DNA of 64,000 nucleotides from Sphaerisporangium krabiense (GTDB lineage: Bacteria > Actinomycetota > Actinomycetes > Streptosporangiales > Streptosporangiaceae): assembly GCF_014200435.1 (NCBI RefSeq), contig NZ_JACHBR010000002.1, positions 176,501-240,500 of the forward strand, read 5' to 3'. The notes below the pieces were generated by a model. That model did not search any database. It was given only the letters and a program-made list of their open reading frames with translations, and was not told the origin of the DNA. The first letter of the stretch is position 1, and every line of letters begins with the position of its first letter. Positions 45,542-53,576 of the stretch are shown here, one piece after another. Position numbers and translations under genes: made by a program.

Positions 45542-47154
45542 GACGCCTCCACCGGATCGGCGAACCGGGCCGGGCGCGGCTCCGCGGCGGGAACCTCGGC
45601 ACCGGCCGGCAGCGCGGCCGTCACGACCGTGCCCTTCCCCCGCCCGCTGGACAGGGAGAAACGGCCGCCCAGCTCCTCCACGCGCTCACGCATGAGCCGC
45701 AGGCCCATCCCGTGGCTCGGCGGCGGGTGCGACGGATCGAACCCCTGCCCGTCGTCGGCCACCCGGACGCGCACCTCGTCCCCCTGCCGCCACAGCTCCA
45801 CCTCCACCTCACGCGGGGAGGCGTGCTTGACGGCGTTGCCGAGCGCCTCCTGCGTCACGCGCAGCACCACGTGCTCGGCGGGGGCCGGCAGCGAGACGTC
45901 GGCCAGCGACGTGCGCACCCGGATCCCGAGCCGCGTCTCGTACGCGCGGCACAGCTCCTCGAGGGCGGGCGCGAGCCCGGCGTCCTCCAGCGCCACCGGG
46001 CGCAGCTCCAGCAGCAGGGCTCGCATCTCGCGCATCGTGCGCGCGGCCGTCCGCTCCATGGCCTCGGCCTGGCCGCGCAGCGTCTCGGGCGCTGCCCTGC
46101 GCATGCCCGCGGCGAGCAGGCTCAGCGAGAACAGGTCCTGGCTGATCGAGTCGTGCAGCTCGCGGGCGATGCGGGAACGCTCGGCCTGGCGCGCTTCGGC
46201 CCGCGCCGACAGCCGTTCGGCCTCCACGGCGGCGCCGAGCTGCTCGCTCATGCGGTTGAAGCCGTCCTCCAGGCGGCTGACCTCGTCCTGTCCGGTGACC
46301 GCGACCCGCGGGGCGAAGTCGCCGCCCGCCACGGCCGTGGTCGCCTCGGCCAGCCGGGTGATGCGGCGGATCATCGGGCGCGTGGTGAGCATGCCGAACA
46401 CGACGCCGACCGGCACCACCAGCGCCAGGACGAGCGCGCCGGGGGCCAGCAGCGGCGCCGCGGCGTCCATGAACGGGACCCGCGCGTGCCCGTCGCCCGG
46501 CGCCTGCACGTACATGTAGCCGATGATCTGGAACCCTTCCCCCTTCGACGGCCCCGCGGGCGAGCGCGTCGCCGGGGCGCGAGGATCACCGGCGAGCGTG
46601 GTCCCCGCGGTCTGCGGGGCGAGGATGGGGCTGGTCCACCACGCGGCCGTGCCCGCGGGGGTCTTCCCCGACCCTCCCTGTCCCTCGGCCCGCGGGGAAG
46701 GGTCGGCCAGCAGGAGCAGGCCGGGAGGGAAGGACTTCGGCGCGGTGCTGTCGATCACCCGGCCCGCCGGGTCCAGCAGCGCCTCCACGAGATCGTGATC
46801 GGCCTTCCGCCGCGCCTCGACGGCGACCTTCCCCGTCGCGGCCGTGGTCTTCGGAAGACCCGGGACCTCTTTCCCGTGCCGGTCCGGCCCGGCCGGCCCG
46901 AAGGACGCCGTCATCGCCTTCTTCAGCAGGCCCGGCGCGGTGAACCCCGCGCCGGACGTCACGATCTTGGTCGCGCTCGCGCTCATGATCTTCGCATCCT
47001 CGCCGGCCAGCTGTTGCAGCTTGGCCAGCAGGGTGGAGTCACCGGCGGACGAGATCACGAAGCCGACCAGGACCGCCTCCACGATCAGCACGGCCGCCGC
47101 GGTGACCAGCACATAGGACGCCGCCGTCCGCGTCCGCAGCCCGAAGCGCCACAT
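45538..47154 (-). CDS. Sensor histidine kinase (HisKA_3 type)
   Basis: A 538-aa membrane kinase with two transmembrane helices (about 12-35 and 245-268) bounding an extracellular sensor of about 200 residues. A HAMP linker (TTRPMIRRITRLAEATTAV) follows. The phosphoacceptor His is in RIARELHDSISQDLFSLSL and the HATPase has LRVTQEALGNAVKHA and VRVADDGQGFDP, GMGLRLMRERVEEL. It is encoded upstream of its regulator. The extracellular part has Pro/Gly-rich low complexity. Confidence 0.93.
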   Translation of the reverse strand: MWRFGLRTRTAASYVLVTAAAVLIVEAVLVGFVISSAGDSTLLAKLQQLAGEDAKIMSASATKIVTSGAGFTAPGLLKKAMTASFGPAGPDRHGKEVPGLPKTTAATGKVAVEARRKADHDLVEALLDPAGRVIDSTAPKSFPPGLLLLADPSPRAEGQGGSGKTPAGTAAWWTSPILAPQTAGTTLAGDPRAPATRSPAGPSKGEGFQIIGYMYVQAPGDGHARVPFMDAAAPLLAPGALVLALVVPVGVVFGMLTTRPMIRRITRLAEATTAVAGGDFAPRVAVTGQDEVSRLEDGFNRMSEQLGAAVEAERLSARAEARQAERSRIARELHDSISQDLFSLSLLAAGMRRAAPETLRGQAEAMERTAARTMREMRALLLELRPVALEDAGLAPALEELCRAYETRLGIRVRTSLADVSLPAPAEHVVLRVTQEALGNAVKHASPREVEVELWRQGDEVRVRVADDGQGFDPSHPPPSHGMGLRLMRERVEELGGRFSLSSGRGKGTVVTAALPAGAEVPAAEPRPARFADPVEAS

Positions 47155-47276
47155 CCCCGCAGAGTAACGTTTCGGTGTTTATTTCCCCTCCCTCCGTCGG
47201 GGGAGGGCCTCTCCCTCTTTTCGCCGGACGCCCGCCGTACCACGCTGGGAAGTGACCCTGAAGAAGGAGGATCGAC

Positions 47277-47471
47277 GTGTACGCGACCGTAGGCGACCGG
47301 CTCCTCGTCCACGGGACCACCGTGGGTGACAGGGACCGGCCGGGACTGATCATCGAGGTACGCGGTACCGAAGGCTCCCCGCCCTACGTCGTTCGCTTCG
47401 ACGACGGGCACACCGGATTGGTGTTTCCCGGGCCGGATGCGATTGTCGTCCCAGTTCAGCGGGGATCATAA
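47277..47471 (+). CDS. DUF1918 small protein
   Basis: A 64-aa SH3-like beta protein, typical of actinobacteria: VGDRLLVHGTTVGDRDR, GLIIEVRGTEGSPPYVVRFDDGHT in short form, LVFPGPDAIVV. GTG 47277 follows AAGGAGG at ideal spacing. The function is unknown. It lies 10 bp upstream of the YjbQ gene, forming a likely operon, and is divergent from the kinase gene. Confidence 0.88.
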   Translation: MYATVGDRLLVHGTTVGDRDRPGLIIEVRGTEGSPPYVVRFDDGHTGLVFPGPDAIVVPVQRGS

Positions 47472-47481
47472 GATCCGTCAG

Positions 47482-47889
47482 GTGAGATCTCAGACGTTCG
47501 AGGTGAGCACGGGGACCAAGGAACGGGTGTACGACATCACCCGGCGGTGTGAGGAGTTCGCGCGGTCGTGCGGGGGAGACGGGTTACTCCACGTGTTCGT
47601 CCCCCACGCGACCGCCGGGGTGGCGTTGCTGGAGCTCGGCTCGGGCAGCGACGACGACCTTCTCGGCCTGCTGGACGATCTGCTCCCGGCCGACGACCGC
47701 TGGCGACACGCCCACGGTACGCGCGGTCATGGCAGGTCACACGTGATGCCGGCGCTCATTCCGCCGTACGCGACGATTCCGGTACTGGACGGCAGGTTGG
47801 CGTTGGGGACGTGGCAGTCCGTCGCCATCGTGGACCTGAACGTCGACAACCCGGAACGACGTGTCCGTTTGTCGTTTTTGTCGGACTAA
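47482..47889 (+). CDS. YjbQ family (UPF0047) protein
   Basis: A 135-aa protein of the YjbQ family, whose members show thiamine phosphate synthase side activity. Conserved histidines are in LLHVFVPHATAGVALLE, HAHGTRGHGRSHVMPALI and the LALGTWQSVAIVDLN block, expected to bind a metal or anion. GTG 47482 has TCAGG just upstream. It is the second gene after DUF1918. Confidence 0.9.
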   Translation: MRSQTFEVSTGTKERVYDITRRCEEFARSCGGDGLLHVFVPHATAGVALLELGSGSDDDLLGLLDDLLPADDRWRHAHGTRGHGRSHVMPALIPPYATIPVLDGRLALGTWQSVAIVDLNVDNPERRVRLSFLSD

Positions 47890-48025
47890 CAGATAACGGT
47901 GCGGGTCACCGGTCGTGGCGACCGTTGACGACGATGGGTCACAGCGTGTGGACTGTGCCGAAGCGGCCTCACAGGGGCCGAATGAGCCCGCCGGAGGCGG
48001 GGCCACCCAAGCAGGAGGGATACAC

Positions 48026-48454
48026 GTGAGCGCGACCGCGGGTCAGGCGCAGGGCGAGCGCGGCCTGGCCGAGCGACTCGGTCTGAAGCCGGGTCAGGTG
48101 GTGCAGGAGATCGGCTGGGACGAGGACTCCGACGAGGAGCTCCGCCAGTCGATCGAAGAGCTGACCGGCAACGAACTGGTCGATGAGGATTCCGAGGACG
48201 TCGTCGACGTCGTGCTGCTGTGGTGGCGCGATGGAGATGGTGACCTGTTCGACGCCTTGAGCGACGCCATGACCGGTCTGGCCGACGCCGGCCAGATCTG
48301 GGTGCTGACTCCCAAGGTGGGCCGGGAAGGTCACGTCGAGCCGAGCGACATCGGGGAGGACGCCACGACTGCGGGCCTCGCCCAGACCAGCAGCGTCAGC
48401 GCGGCCCGCGACTGGTCGGGCACGCGCCTCGTCGCTCCGAAGGGACGTCGCTAG
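48026..48454 (+). CDS. DUF3052 family protein
   Basis: A 142-aa acidic actinobacterial protein of unknown function. It has AERLGLKPGQVVQEIGWDED, ELTGNELVDEDSEDVVD, VVLLWWRDGDGDL, and ends SVSAARDWSGTRLVAPKG, all characteristic. GTG 48026 follows AGGAGG by 7 nt. Order aceE...DUF3052-peroxiredoxin resembles the Streptomyces aceE neighbourhood. A strong hairpin follows. Confidence 0.9.
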   Translation: MSATAGQAQGERGLAERLGLKPGQVVQEIGWDEDSDEELRQSIEELTGNELVDEDSEDVVDVVLLWWRDGDGDLFDALSDAMTGLADAGQIWVLTPKVGREGHVEPSDIGEDATTAGLAQTSSVSAARDWSGTRLVAPKGRR

Positions 48455-48470
48455 AGCTCTTCGCTTCCCC

Positions 48471-48500
48471 TGCCGTACGGCTCACACCGGCCGTACGGCA
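48471..48500 (+). terminator. Hairpin terminator after DUF3052
   Basis: Perfect 11-bp stem TGCCGTACGGC/GCCGTACGGCA with 8-nt loop, 17 bp after the DUF3052 stop. Confidence 0.75.
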
Positions 48501-48645
48501 GGATGGGTGTGCTTCGCGGTCGTCGGTCCGCCGCGGGCTCACCGGAGACCTCGGAACCTTTCCGGCCTGCGGCCCACCGGGATCGCCGGGGCTTCGGGGC
48601 TCACGCGCGGGCTCGGGCCCGCGGGCTGACGGGGAAAGGAGCGGC

Positions 48646-49104
48646 ATGGCTGTCGAGGTGGGCGAGAAGGCTCCCGAGTTCGAGCTCCAGGACCAGCACG
48701 GCGCCCCCGTGCGCCTGTCCGGCCTGCGGGGCCGTCGAGTCGTGCTCATGTTCTACCCGCTCGCCTTCACCGGCGTCTGCCACGGCGAGCTCGGCGTTCT
48801 GCGCGACGAGTTCGTCGCGTCGCTGCCCGACGACGTCCAGGTGCTCACCGTGTCCGTCGACTCGATCTTCGTCCACCGGGCGTGGGCCGAGCAAGAGCGC
48901 TACGCGTTCCCGCTGCTCTCCGACTTCTGGCCGCATGGCGAGGTGGCCAGGGCGTACGGTGTCCTCGATGAGGAGAGGGGCGTCGCGCTGCGCGGCACCT
49001 TCATCATCGACGCCGAGGGCGTGGTCCGGTGGAAGGCCGTGAACCCGATCCCCTTGGCGCGCGACATCTCCGAGTACCACCGAGTGCTCGCGACAATCCC
49101 CTAG
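48646..49104 (+). CDS. Peroxiredoxin, AhpE-like
   Basis: A 152-aa thiol peroxidase reducing peroxides in the cytoplasm. The peroxidatic site is YPLAFTGVCHGELG (PxxxTxxC, Cys about residue 45) with the supporting Arg near RGTFIID. There is no resolving Cys downstream, so it is a one-Cys enzyme, as is mycobacterial AhpE, which uses mycothiol/mycoredoxin. ATG 48646 follows GGGGAAAGGAG. Confidence 0.92.
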   Translation: MAVEVGEKAPEFELQDQHGAPVRLSGLRGRRVVLMFYPLAFTGVCHGELGVLRDEFVASLPDDVQVLTVSVDSIFVHRAWAEQERYAFPLLSDFWPHGEVARAYGVLDEERGVALRGTFIIDAEGVVRWKAVNPIPLARDISEYHRVLATIP

Positions 49105-49143
49105 AGGTGTGCGCCGGGCCACGACCTGGCGAAGACGAAGGCG

Positions 49144-49479
49144 GTGGCGACGATGCCCTGCTATCGATGCGGGATCCGGCAGACGGACCCGGAGCGCGGC
49201 GCGAGCCCCTGGCGGCGTGGGGTGCACCGTGAGGCCCAGGTGCTGATCTGCCCGTCCTGCCAGCGCGAACATGACCTCGAACTGGAGCACTGCGGGTCGT
49301 GTGGTTCGACGCGACTGATCTGCAGGCTGGGCGAGGTCGAATGCCGCGCCTGCGGGTGGGTGCGCCCCGCGCGCTCCGGGGAGCCGGAGGCCCCTCTGGT
49401 CACGGCCGGTGCGCCCGGCCTGTCGGAGGAGGTCGAGGCCGCGCTGAGCCGCGTCCTCGGACGACGACCCGGCGGCTGA
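49144..49479 (+). CDS. Cys-rich zinc-ribbon protein
   Basis: A 111-aa protein with four CxxC knuckles: CYRCG, CPSCQ, CGSCG and CRACG, enough for two zinc ribbons. The C-terminal 30 residues form an amphipathic helix (LSEEVEAALSRVLG). It has no catalytic motif; a nucleic-acid or protein-binding role is plausible. GTG 49144 and ATG 49153 (MPCYRCG) are both possible starts. It lies 39 bp downstream of the peroxiredoxin gene, likely cotranscribed. Confidence 0.72.
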   Translation: MATMPCYRCGIRQTDPERGASPWRRGVHREAQVLICPSCQREHDLELEHCGSCGSTRLICRLGEVECRACGWVRPARSGEPEAPLVTAGAPGLSEEVEAALSRVLGRRPGG

Positions 49480-50111
49480 CCCTCTCGCCGGACGGCTGTC
49501 CGAAATATCGGGTTCCTCCGGTTTTGACTCATGCACTTATTTGAGCAAAACTGCGCGGGAATGCGCAGCAGTCTTCTGGTCCTGCAGCGCGCGGGGATAT
49601 GTGCCACCACTCCGCGCCGCCGGGCCGTGGCCCGCGCGCGATCGAGGGCGAACGTGCCGCGCCGCGGTATGAAGATCGCGAAAGAGGGGAACGACTCCGT
49701 GCAAACCGCCACCCAAAGGAGCACCCCCACCCCTCGCCACCCCTCCACCCGCACGTGCGGGCCCACACCGGCCCTCTCCCACCGACCCGCCCTCCCGGAA
49801 GCCCAGCCCACCGCCCCGGCCACCCCGGCGACGGCAGGCACGCTCCACTCGCTCACACGAGCCCGGCCCGCCGGTCCGGTCACCCTGGTCACGGCGCGCC
49901 CAGGCTTGTCGCACCCGGTCACAGAAGCCCAGAAGGCCGTTCCGGTCAGGCCCGGCGCGGCCCCGTCCTCCTCCGCGGATCCCGACACCCCGGCCAAGGC
50001 CCGTACGTACGCCGATCCAGTCACCTACCACCCCCCGTCCGCGGCGGTCACGCCTCGCGCCGTCACCGCCGCGGTTTCGTCCACGACCACCATGGGAACG
50101 AGGGCAGGCGC
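49480..50111. other. 632-bp gap without a convincing gene
   Basis: A proline/threonine-coding open frame exists at 49531-50115 but its composition is that of low-complexity high-GC DNA and it lacks a ribosome site. No RNA gene or terminator stem was found. Confidence 0.45.
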
Positions 50112-51350
50112 ATGAACAGCTATGTCGTGGCTCTCGACGTCGGCGGCACCTCCATGAAGGGCGGCCTCGTCAACGCCTCGGGCGAGGTGCTGATGACCGA
50201 GCGGCGCGTCACGCCTCGCGCCGACGGGCCGCTGCGCGTCGTCGAAGCGATCCGCTCCTTCGTCGGTGACCTGGCCGCCGCGGGCCCCGGCGCGCCCTCA
50301 GGCGTCGGCCTCGCCGTCCCCGGCCTCGTCGCCGAGGACCGGGCCGTCTACTCCGCCAACATCGGCTGGAAGGACGTCCCCGCCACCGACTTCACGCCCC
50401 TCAACGTCCCGGTCCGCCTCGGCCACGACGTCCGCACCGGAGGACTGGCCGAGAGCGTCCTCGGCGCCGGACGCTCCGTCCGGGACTTCCTCTTCCTCCC
50501 CATCGGCACGGGAATCGCCGGCGCCGTGGTCGTCGGTGGCGCTCCGTACGGCGGCTCGTCCGGCTGGGGCGGCGAGATCGGCCACATCCCGGTCTTCCCG
50601 GGCGGCGAACGCTGCGCCTGCGGCCAGATCGGCTGCCTGGAGACCTACGCCTCCGCCGCCTCGGTCGCCCGCCGCTACGCCGAACGCCTCAGCCGCACCG
50701 CCTCCCTCCGCCCCCCGAACCCCCTCCGTCTCCACCACTCCGCCGGTCTCCCCACCACCCCCGGCCTCCAGCCGCCCCCCGACCGGCAGGAGGGCCACAC
50801 CACCCCGGCACCGTCCGGCCAGAACATCACCCCGGCACGGTCCGGCCAGAACATCAGCCCGGCACGGTCCGGCCAGAACATCACCCCGGCACGGTCCGGC
50901 CAGAACACCACTCCGGCACTGTCCGGCGAGAACATCACCTCCCTGGGCACATCCCCCTACGTCGACGACCTCACCGCCGCCCGCGGCCCCGCCACCGCCG
51001 AGGACGTCGTCCACCTGGCCATGCGCGGCGACCCGGACGCCGCGGCCGTCTGGGACGACGCCCTCGAGGCCCTCTCCTACGCCCTCGCCACCTACACCCT
51101 CCTCCTGGACCCCTCCACCATCGTCCTCGGAGGAGGCCTCGCCGAGGCCGGGCAGGCCCTCCTCGACCCCCTCGCCGAACGCCTCCAGTCCCGCCTGACC
51201 TTCCGCGCCGCCCCACCCCTGCGCCCCGCCGCCCTTGGGATGAACGCCAGCATGCTCGGAGCAGCCCTCCTCGGCTGGCAAGCCGCCGGCGTCCCCACCC
51301 CCGGCACCACTTGGCCACTCGATGTGCTCAGGTCCCCTTCAGTACCGTAA
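50112..51350 (+). CDS. ROK-family sugar kinase/regulator with an internal minisatellite
   Basis: A 412-aa ROK protein (glucokinase type, no HTH). The ATP site is VVALDVGGTSMKGGLV, the substrate/catalytic region VGLAVPGLV and LGHDVRTGG, and the zinc site GEIGHIPV...GERCACGQIGCLE. The second phosphate region is IVLGGGLAEAG. Between the zinc site and the C-lobe, residues about 198-285 are inserted, low-complexity and Pro/Ser-rich, containing five tandem 9-residue units like TPARSGQNI. Normal ROK kinases are about 310-320 aa, so the insert explains the excess. The usual catalytic Asp in the GHD of LGHDVRTG is present. ATG 50112 follows GGCAGGCG. Confidence 0.85.
   Translation: MNSYVVALDVGGTSMKGGLVNASGEVLMTERRVTPRADGPLRVVEAIRSFVGDLAAAGPGAPSGVGLAVPGLVAEDRAVYSANIGWKDVPATDFTPLNVPVRLGHDVRTGGLAESVLGAGRSVRDFLFLPIGTGIAGAVVVGGAPYGGSSGWGGEIGHIPVFPGGERCACGQIGCLETYASAASVARRYAERLSRTASLRPPNPLRLHHSAGLPTTPGLQPPPDRQEGHTTPAPSGQNITPARSGQNISPARSGQNITPARSGQNTTPALSGENITSLGTSPYVDDLTAARGPATAEDVVHLAMRGDPDAAAVWDDALEALSYALATYTLLLDPSTIVLGGGLAEAGQALLDPLAERLQSRLTFRAAPPLRPAALGMNASMLGAALLGWQAAGVPTPGTTWPLDVLRSPSVP
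50802..50936 (+). repeat. Five tandem 27-bp repeats inside the ROK gene
   Basis: Units start at 50802, 50829, 50856, 50883 and 50910, encoding residues 231-275. The middle three differ by only a few bases; the outer units carry R-to-P, R-to-L and Q-to-E changes. The period is exactly nine codons, so copy changes keep the frame. Confidence 0.9.
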
Positions 51351-51384
51351 GGTGTAGCCCGACCGCCCCCACGAGGGGCCACGG

Positions 51385-51459
51385 GGGCGCTTAGCTCAGC
51401 GGTAGAGCACTCGCCTTACAAGCGAGGGGTCACTGGTTCGAACCCAGTAGCGCCCACCA
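51385..51459 (+). tRNA. tRNA-Val(UAC), CCA encoded
   Basis: Acceptor GGGCGCT pairs fully with AGCGCCC; the D arm is AGCTCAGCGGTAGAGC; the anticodon loop CTTACAA in stem CTCGC/GCGAG gives TAC; the T arm is CTGGTTCGAACCCAG. CCA follows the discriminator A. The integrase remnant lies 57 bp downstream. Confidence 0.97.
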
Positions 51460-51468
51460 GCCATAACA

Positions 51469-51495
51469 CCCCCGCTAGTGACCATCTGACGGGGG
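51469..51495 (+). terminator. Short hairpin after tRNA-Val
   Basis: CCCCCG pairs with CGGGGG, 10 bp after the CCA end; loop of 15 nt. Confidence 0.45.
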
Positions 51496-51516
51496 CTCCG
51501 TGTCATCAGCGTGCCA

Positions 51517-51978
51517 TTAGGCCCGCGATCTTGGGCGCCTGCGCGATGTTCGTTTGGTGTACTCAACCGCCGGTACCGTCGCCTCTCCGATCATGCCGTT
51601 CATCGCGTCGGCGATCTTCCGATCGGCTTGCGCGGTACTGTGCTGGTAGATCATCGCGGCCCGCACGCTGTCGTTGCCCATGCGCTCCATGAGATCGCGA
51701 AGGCTGACCCCGGACCCTGCCGCGAGCGTGTTCCCCGTATGCCGCAGATCATGGAAGTGCAGCCCGGGTAGACCGATCTTGCGCGTGGCGTCCGCCCAGT
51801 TGGTCGCCCTACGGAAGTTGCTCCACCGGAAGGTGCCGCCCCGGGATCCCGTGAAGATGAGCGCGTCGTCTCCCGGACCGGTGTACTGCGCGAGGTGAAG
51901 TTCCAGCGCCGGGGTGATCGCCGAGGGGATCGCGATGGTGCGCACTCCCGCCCGTGACTTGGGCGGACCGACGATCAA
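51517..51978 (-). pseudogene. Tyrosine integrase, C-terminal remnant
   Basis: About 153 codons of a site-specific recombinase of the actinobacterial ICE/phage type: GPPKSRAGVRTIAIP, GLPGLHFHDLRHTGNTLA (box II His-xx-Arg-His) and AAMIYQHSTAQADR with the nucleophile Tyr. Box II's later His is Asn here (RMGNDS instead of RMGHDS). The SAM-like N-terminus and the box I Arg are missing; a stop codon (TAG) lies directly before the TTG where similarity begins. Its 3' end faces the tRNA-Val gene, the normal arrangement for an element integrated at a tRNA 3' end. Confidence 0.8.
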
Positions 51979-52508
51979 CTATCAAGGCGACGGCGTTTCC
52001 GCCGCCGCACGGGCCGCCGCCGGCTCCGCCCGGCCGGGCGTGCGGCGTGGGCGCCGGTCCCGGCCGGCGGCGGGAACGCGGGCCGCCCACCGACCGGAGC
52101 ACCCGCCGTACCCACGCGACCCGCCGCACCAGGGCGCGCCGTCGCCAGTGCTACGAGTGACCAGCGGGCATGGCCTCAAGGGCGCACCTCGCGCGCAGCT
52201 CTCGCCTCGCGACACCTCATCCGGGAGGTGCTACAAGTCAAGCCGCGCTCCGGCCCACTTGTACAGCGACCTGGGCAGACTGCCTGCCCTCATCTCACGT
52301 TGTCCGGGCTTTGCGCCTTCGGGCTCAATCGATCAGGTCGAATGAGGCCGTGAGTTTCTTGCTCTTCACAAGTGTTCCGTGGCATGGACCGAAATCTTCC
52401 AACCTGGTGATGTGCTACTGGAACCGAGATCACCTCACGACCGCCAAACATGTCTGCCCTATCTGCAATGATCACCCCAGTTTGATCGCATATGGGGAGG
52501 GATCGTCG
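51979..52508. other. 530-bp gap upstream of DUF6461 gene
   Basis: Very GC-rich to 52150, then more mixed. The integrase frame is broken here and no other part of a recombinase, excisionase or Rep protein can be read with confidence. GGGGAGG at 52494 is the ribosome site of the next gene. Confidence 0.4.
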
Positions 52509-53048
52509 ATGAGCGGTGCAACGGCGGCGGACTATGCCTGGTTCGTCAAAGAGTGCGAGGAGCGCAGCGACGGCTTCTGCGTCACTTTCGTGCGAGACCT
52601 GTCTCCTGAGGAGAGTCTGCACCGGATCGGCGCCACCCTTGGTGACATCTCCGGTGAATGGGGCATCGAAGCCTGCGCGACCTCTGGAGGCACGGTCCTG
52701 ATCGATTACGGCTACGCCGAGCTGCCGAACTTGCTCTCCCGCGGGACGGCGACAGCGAGGGTGTTCACCAATGGCAGTCTCGACGAGGACTTCGTCTACT
52801 CGGTCGACGGGGTGGTGGTCACGAAGTTTGAACCATGCTTCCCTGATTCGCGACGGGGCAGCGATCCTGACCGCCTTCTGGCTCATATGCGGGAACTGGG
52901 CATGCCCGTTGACGAGGAGGCGCCCGATTACTTCCCGACCCGGATCATGGGAGTCCTCGCTCTCGCGGAACGAGCCACCGGTGTGCACCTGTCACCTGCC
53001 TGCTACGCCATGCCCACCATCGTCGGTTCAATCGATCATCTGTACTGA
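52509..53048 (+). CDS. DUF6461 family protein
   Basis: A 179-aa soluble protein. Family features are ATAADYAWFVKECEER, CVTFVRDLSPEESLHRIGA in parts, VFTNGSLDEDFVYSVDG, TKFEPCFPDSRRGSDPDRLL and ALAERATGVHLSP. DUF6461 proteins are abundant and variable in Streptomyces-like genomes, often among toxin-immunity or mobile regions, and have no known activity. ATG 52509 has GGGGAGG 8 nt upstream. Lower GC than the core genome agrees with acquisition. Confidence 0.85.
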   Translation: MSGATAADYAWFVKECEERSDGFCVTFVRDLSPEESLHRIGATLGDISGEWGIEACATSGGTVLIDYGYAELPNLLSRGTATARVFTNGSLDEDFVYSVDGVVVTKFEPCFPDSRRGSDPDRLLAHMRELGMPVDEEAPDYFPTRIMGVLALAERATGVHLSPACYAMPTIVGSIDHLY

Positions 53049-53194
53049 CCAAGCCATCCCCCTCAGTCCATAACCGGTGGCCGTGACGCACCGGGTTGCA
53101 GTTTGGGTTGCAGTTCACCGCCGTTCCAATCCGTTCCAGGAAGACCGTCGAGGGGCGTTGGTCCAGGTGGGACTGTTCTGAACACTGATGCCCC

Positions 53195-53216
53195 GAGCTG
53201 CTAATGCGGTTTGGGG
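53195..53216 (+). repeat. tRNA-Ser-like segment, copy 1
   Basis: CTGCTAATGCGGTTTGGGG occurs here, and a 16/19 match (CTGCTAATGCAGTCGGGGG) occurs at 54266. CTGCTAA is the anticodon loop of tRNA-Ser(GCU). It may be a leftover attachment-site copy. Confidence 0.4.
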
Positions 53217-53525
53217 CGTGCGCCGACGCCAGGGTGGTCTACGTGCCATCGCCGGGCCGGAGCTCGTGCCATTGCGTGCCAGCCGGAGATGATGGGAGAC
53301 AGGTCAGCACCGTGATCACCGGGCCATTAGCTCGGAGTCGTGGTGGTCGACTCAGTTGACTGAGTCCGGCGCGTAGCAGGTCGAGAGCCGTTCCTCGCGA
53401 TCTTGGCTCCCGCCCGGCTGTACCACCATGAGTACAGCCAAGGGGGGGCGGACGACGGCGGAGCTCGGCGGACGTCCACGGGCGCTGTCTCGGAGGTCAG
53501 GGCCTCTGACCTTCATCGAATCGAG

Positions 53526-53560
53526 CTTCTTCAATCCGTAGGTTCAGGGTTCGACACCCC
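53526..53560 (+). other. tRNA 3'-half-like sequence
   Basis: CTTCTTCAATCCGTAGG followed by CAGGGTTCGACACCC resembles the anticodon loop, variable loop and T arm of an Arg(UCU)-type tRNA, with a 2-nt insertion. No 5' half or acceptor stem is present. It may be an old att site. Confidence 0.35.
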
Positions 53561-53576
53561 GTCACAATCGGGGTGT
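53554..53576 (+). promoter_or_regulatory. Hairpin over the start codon of the 53575 gene
   Basis: ACACCCCG pairs with CGGGGTGT around a 7-nt loop; the right arm includes the GTG start at 53575. It could limit initiation or be the remnant T arm of the tRNA-like sequence. Confidence 0.35.

Larger units (their letters stand above)
53049..53574. other. 526-bp gap with tRNA-like scar sequences
   Basis: No gene. It holds a tRNA-Ser-like anticodon segment (53195-53216) and a second tRNA-like 3' half ending at 53560, described separately, and a hairpin AGGTCAG/CTGACCT near 53493. Confidence 0.45.

Noticed and set aside
49531..50115. A 194-aa frame upstream of the ROK gene
   Set aside because: Low-complexity Pro/Thr/Ala product with no ribosome site or family.
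50802..50936. Tandem repeats considered as a CRISPR array
   Set aside because: Units are contiguous with no spacers and encode a repeated peptide in frame within a ROK gene.
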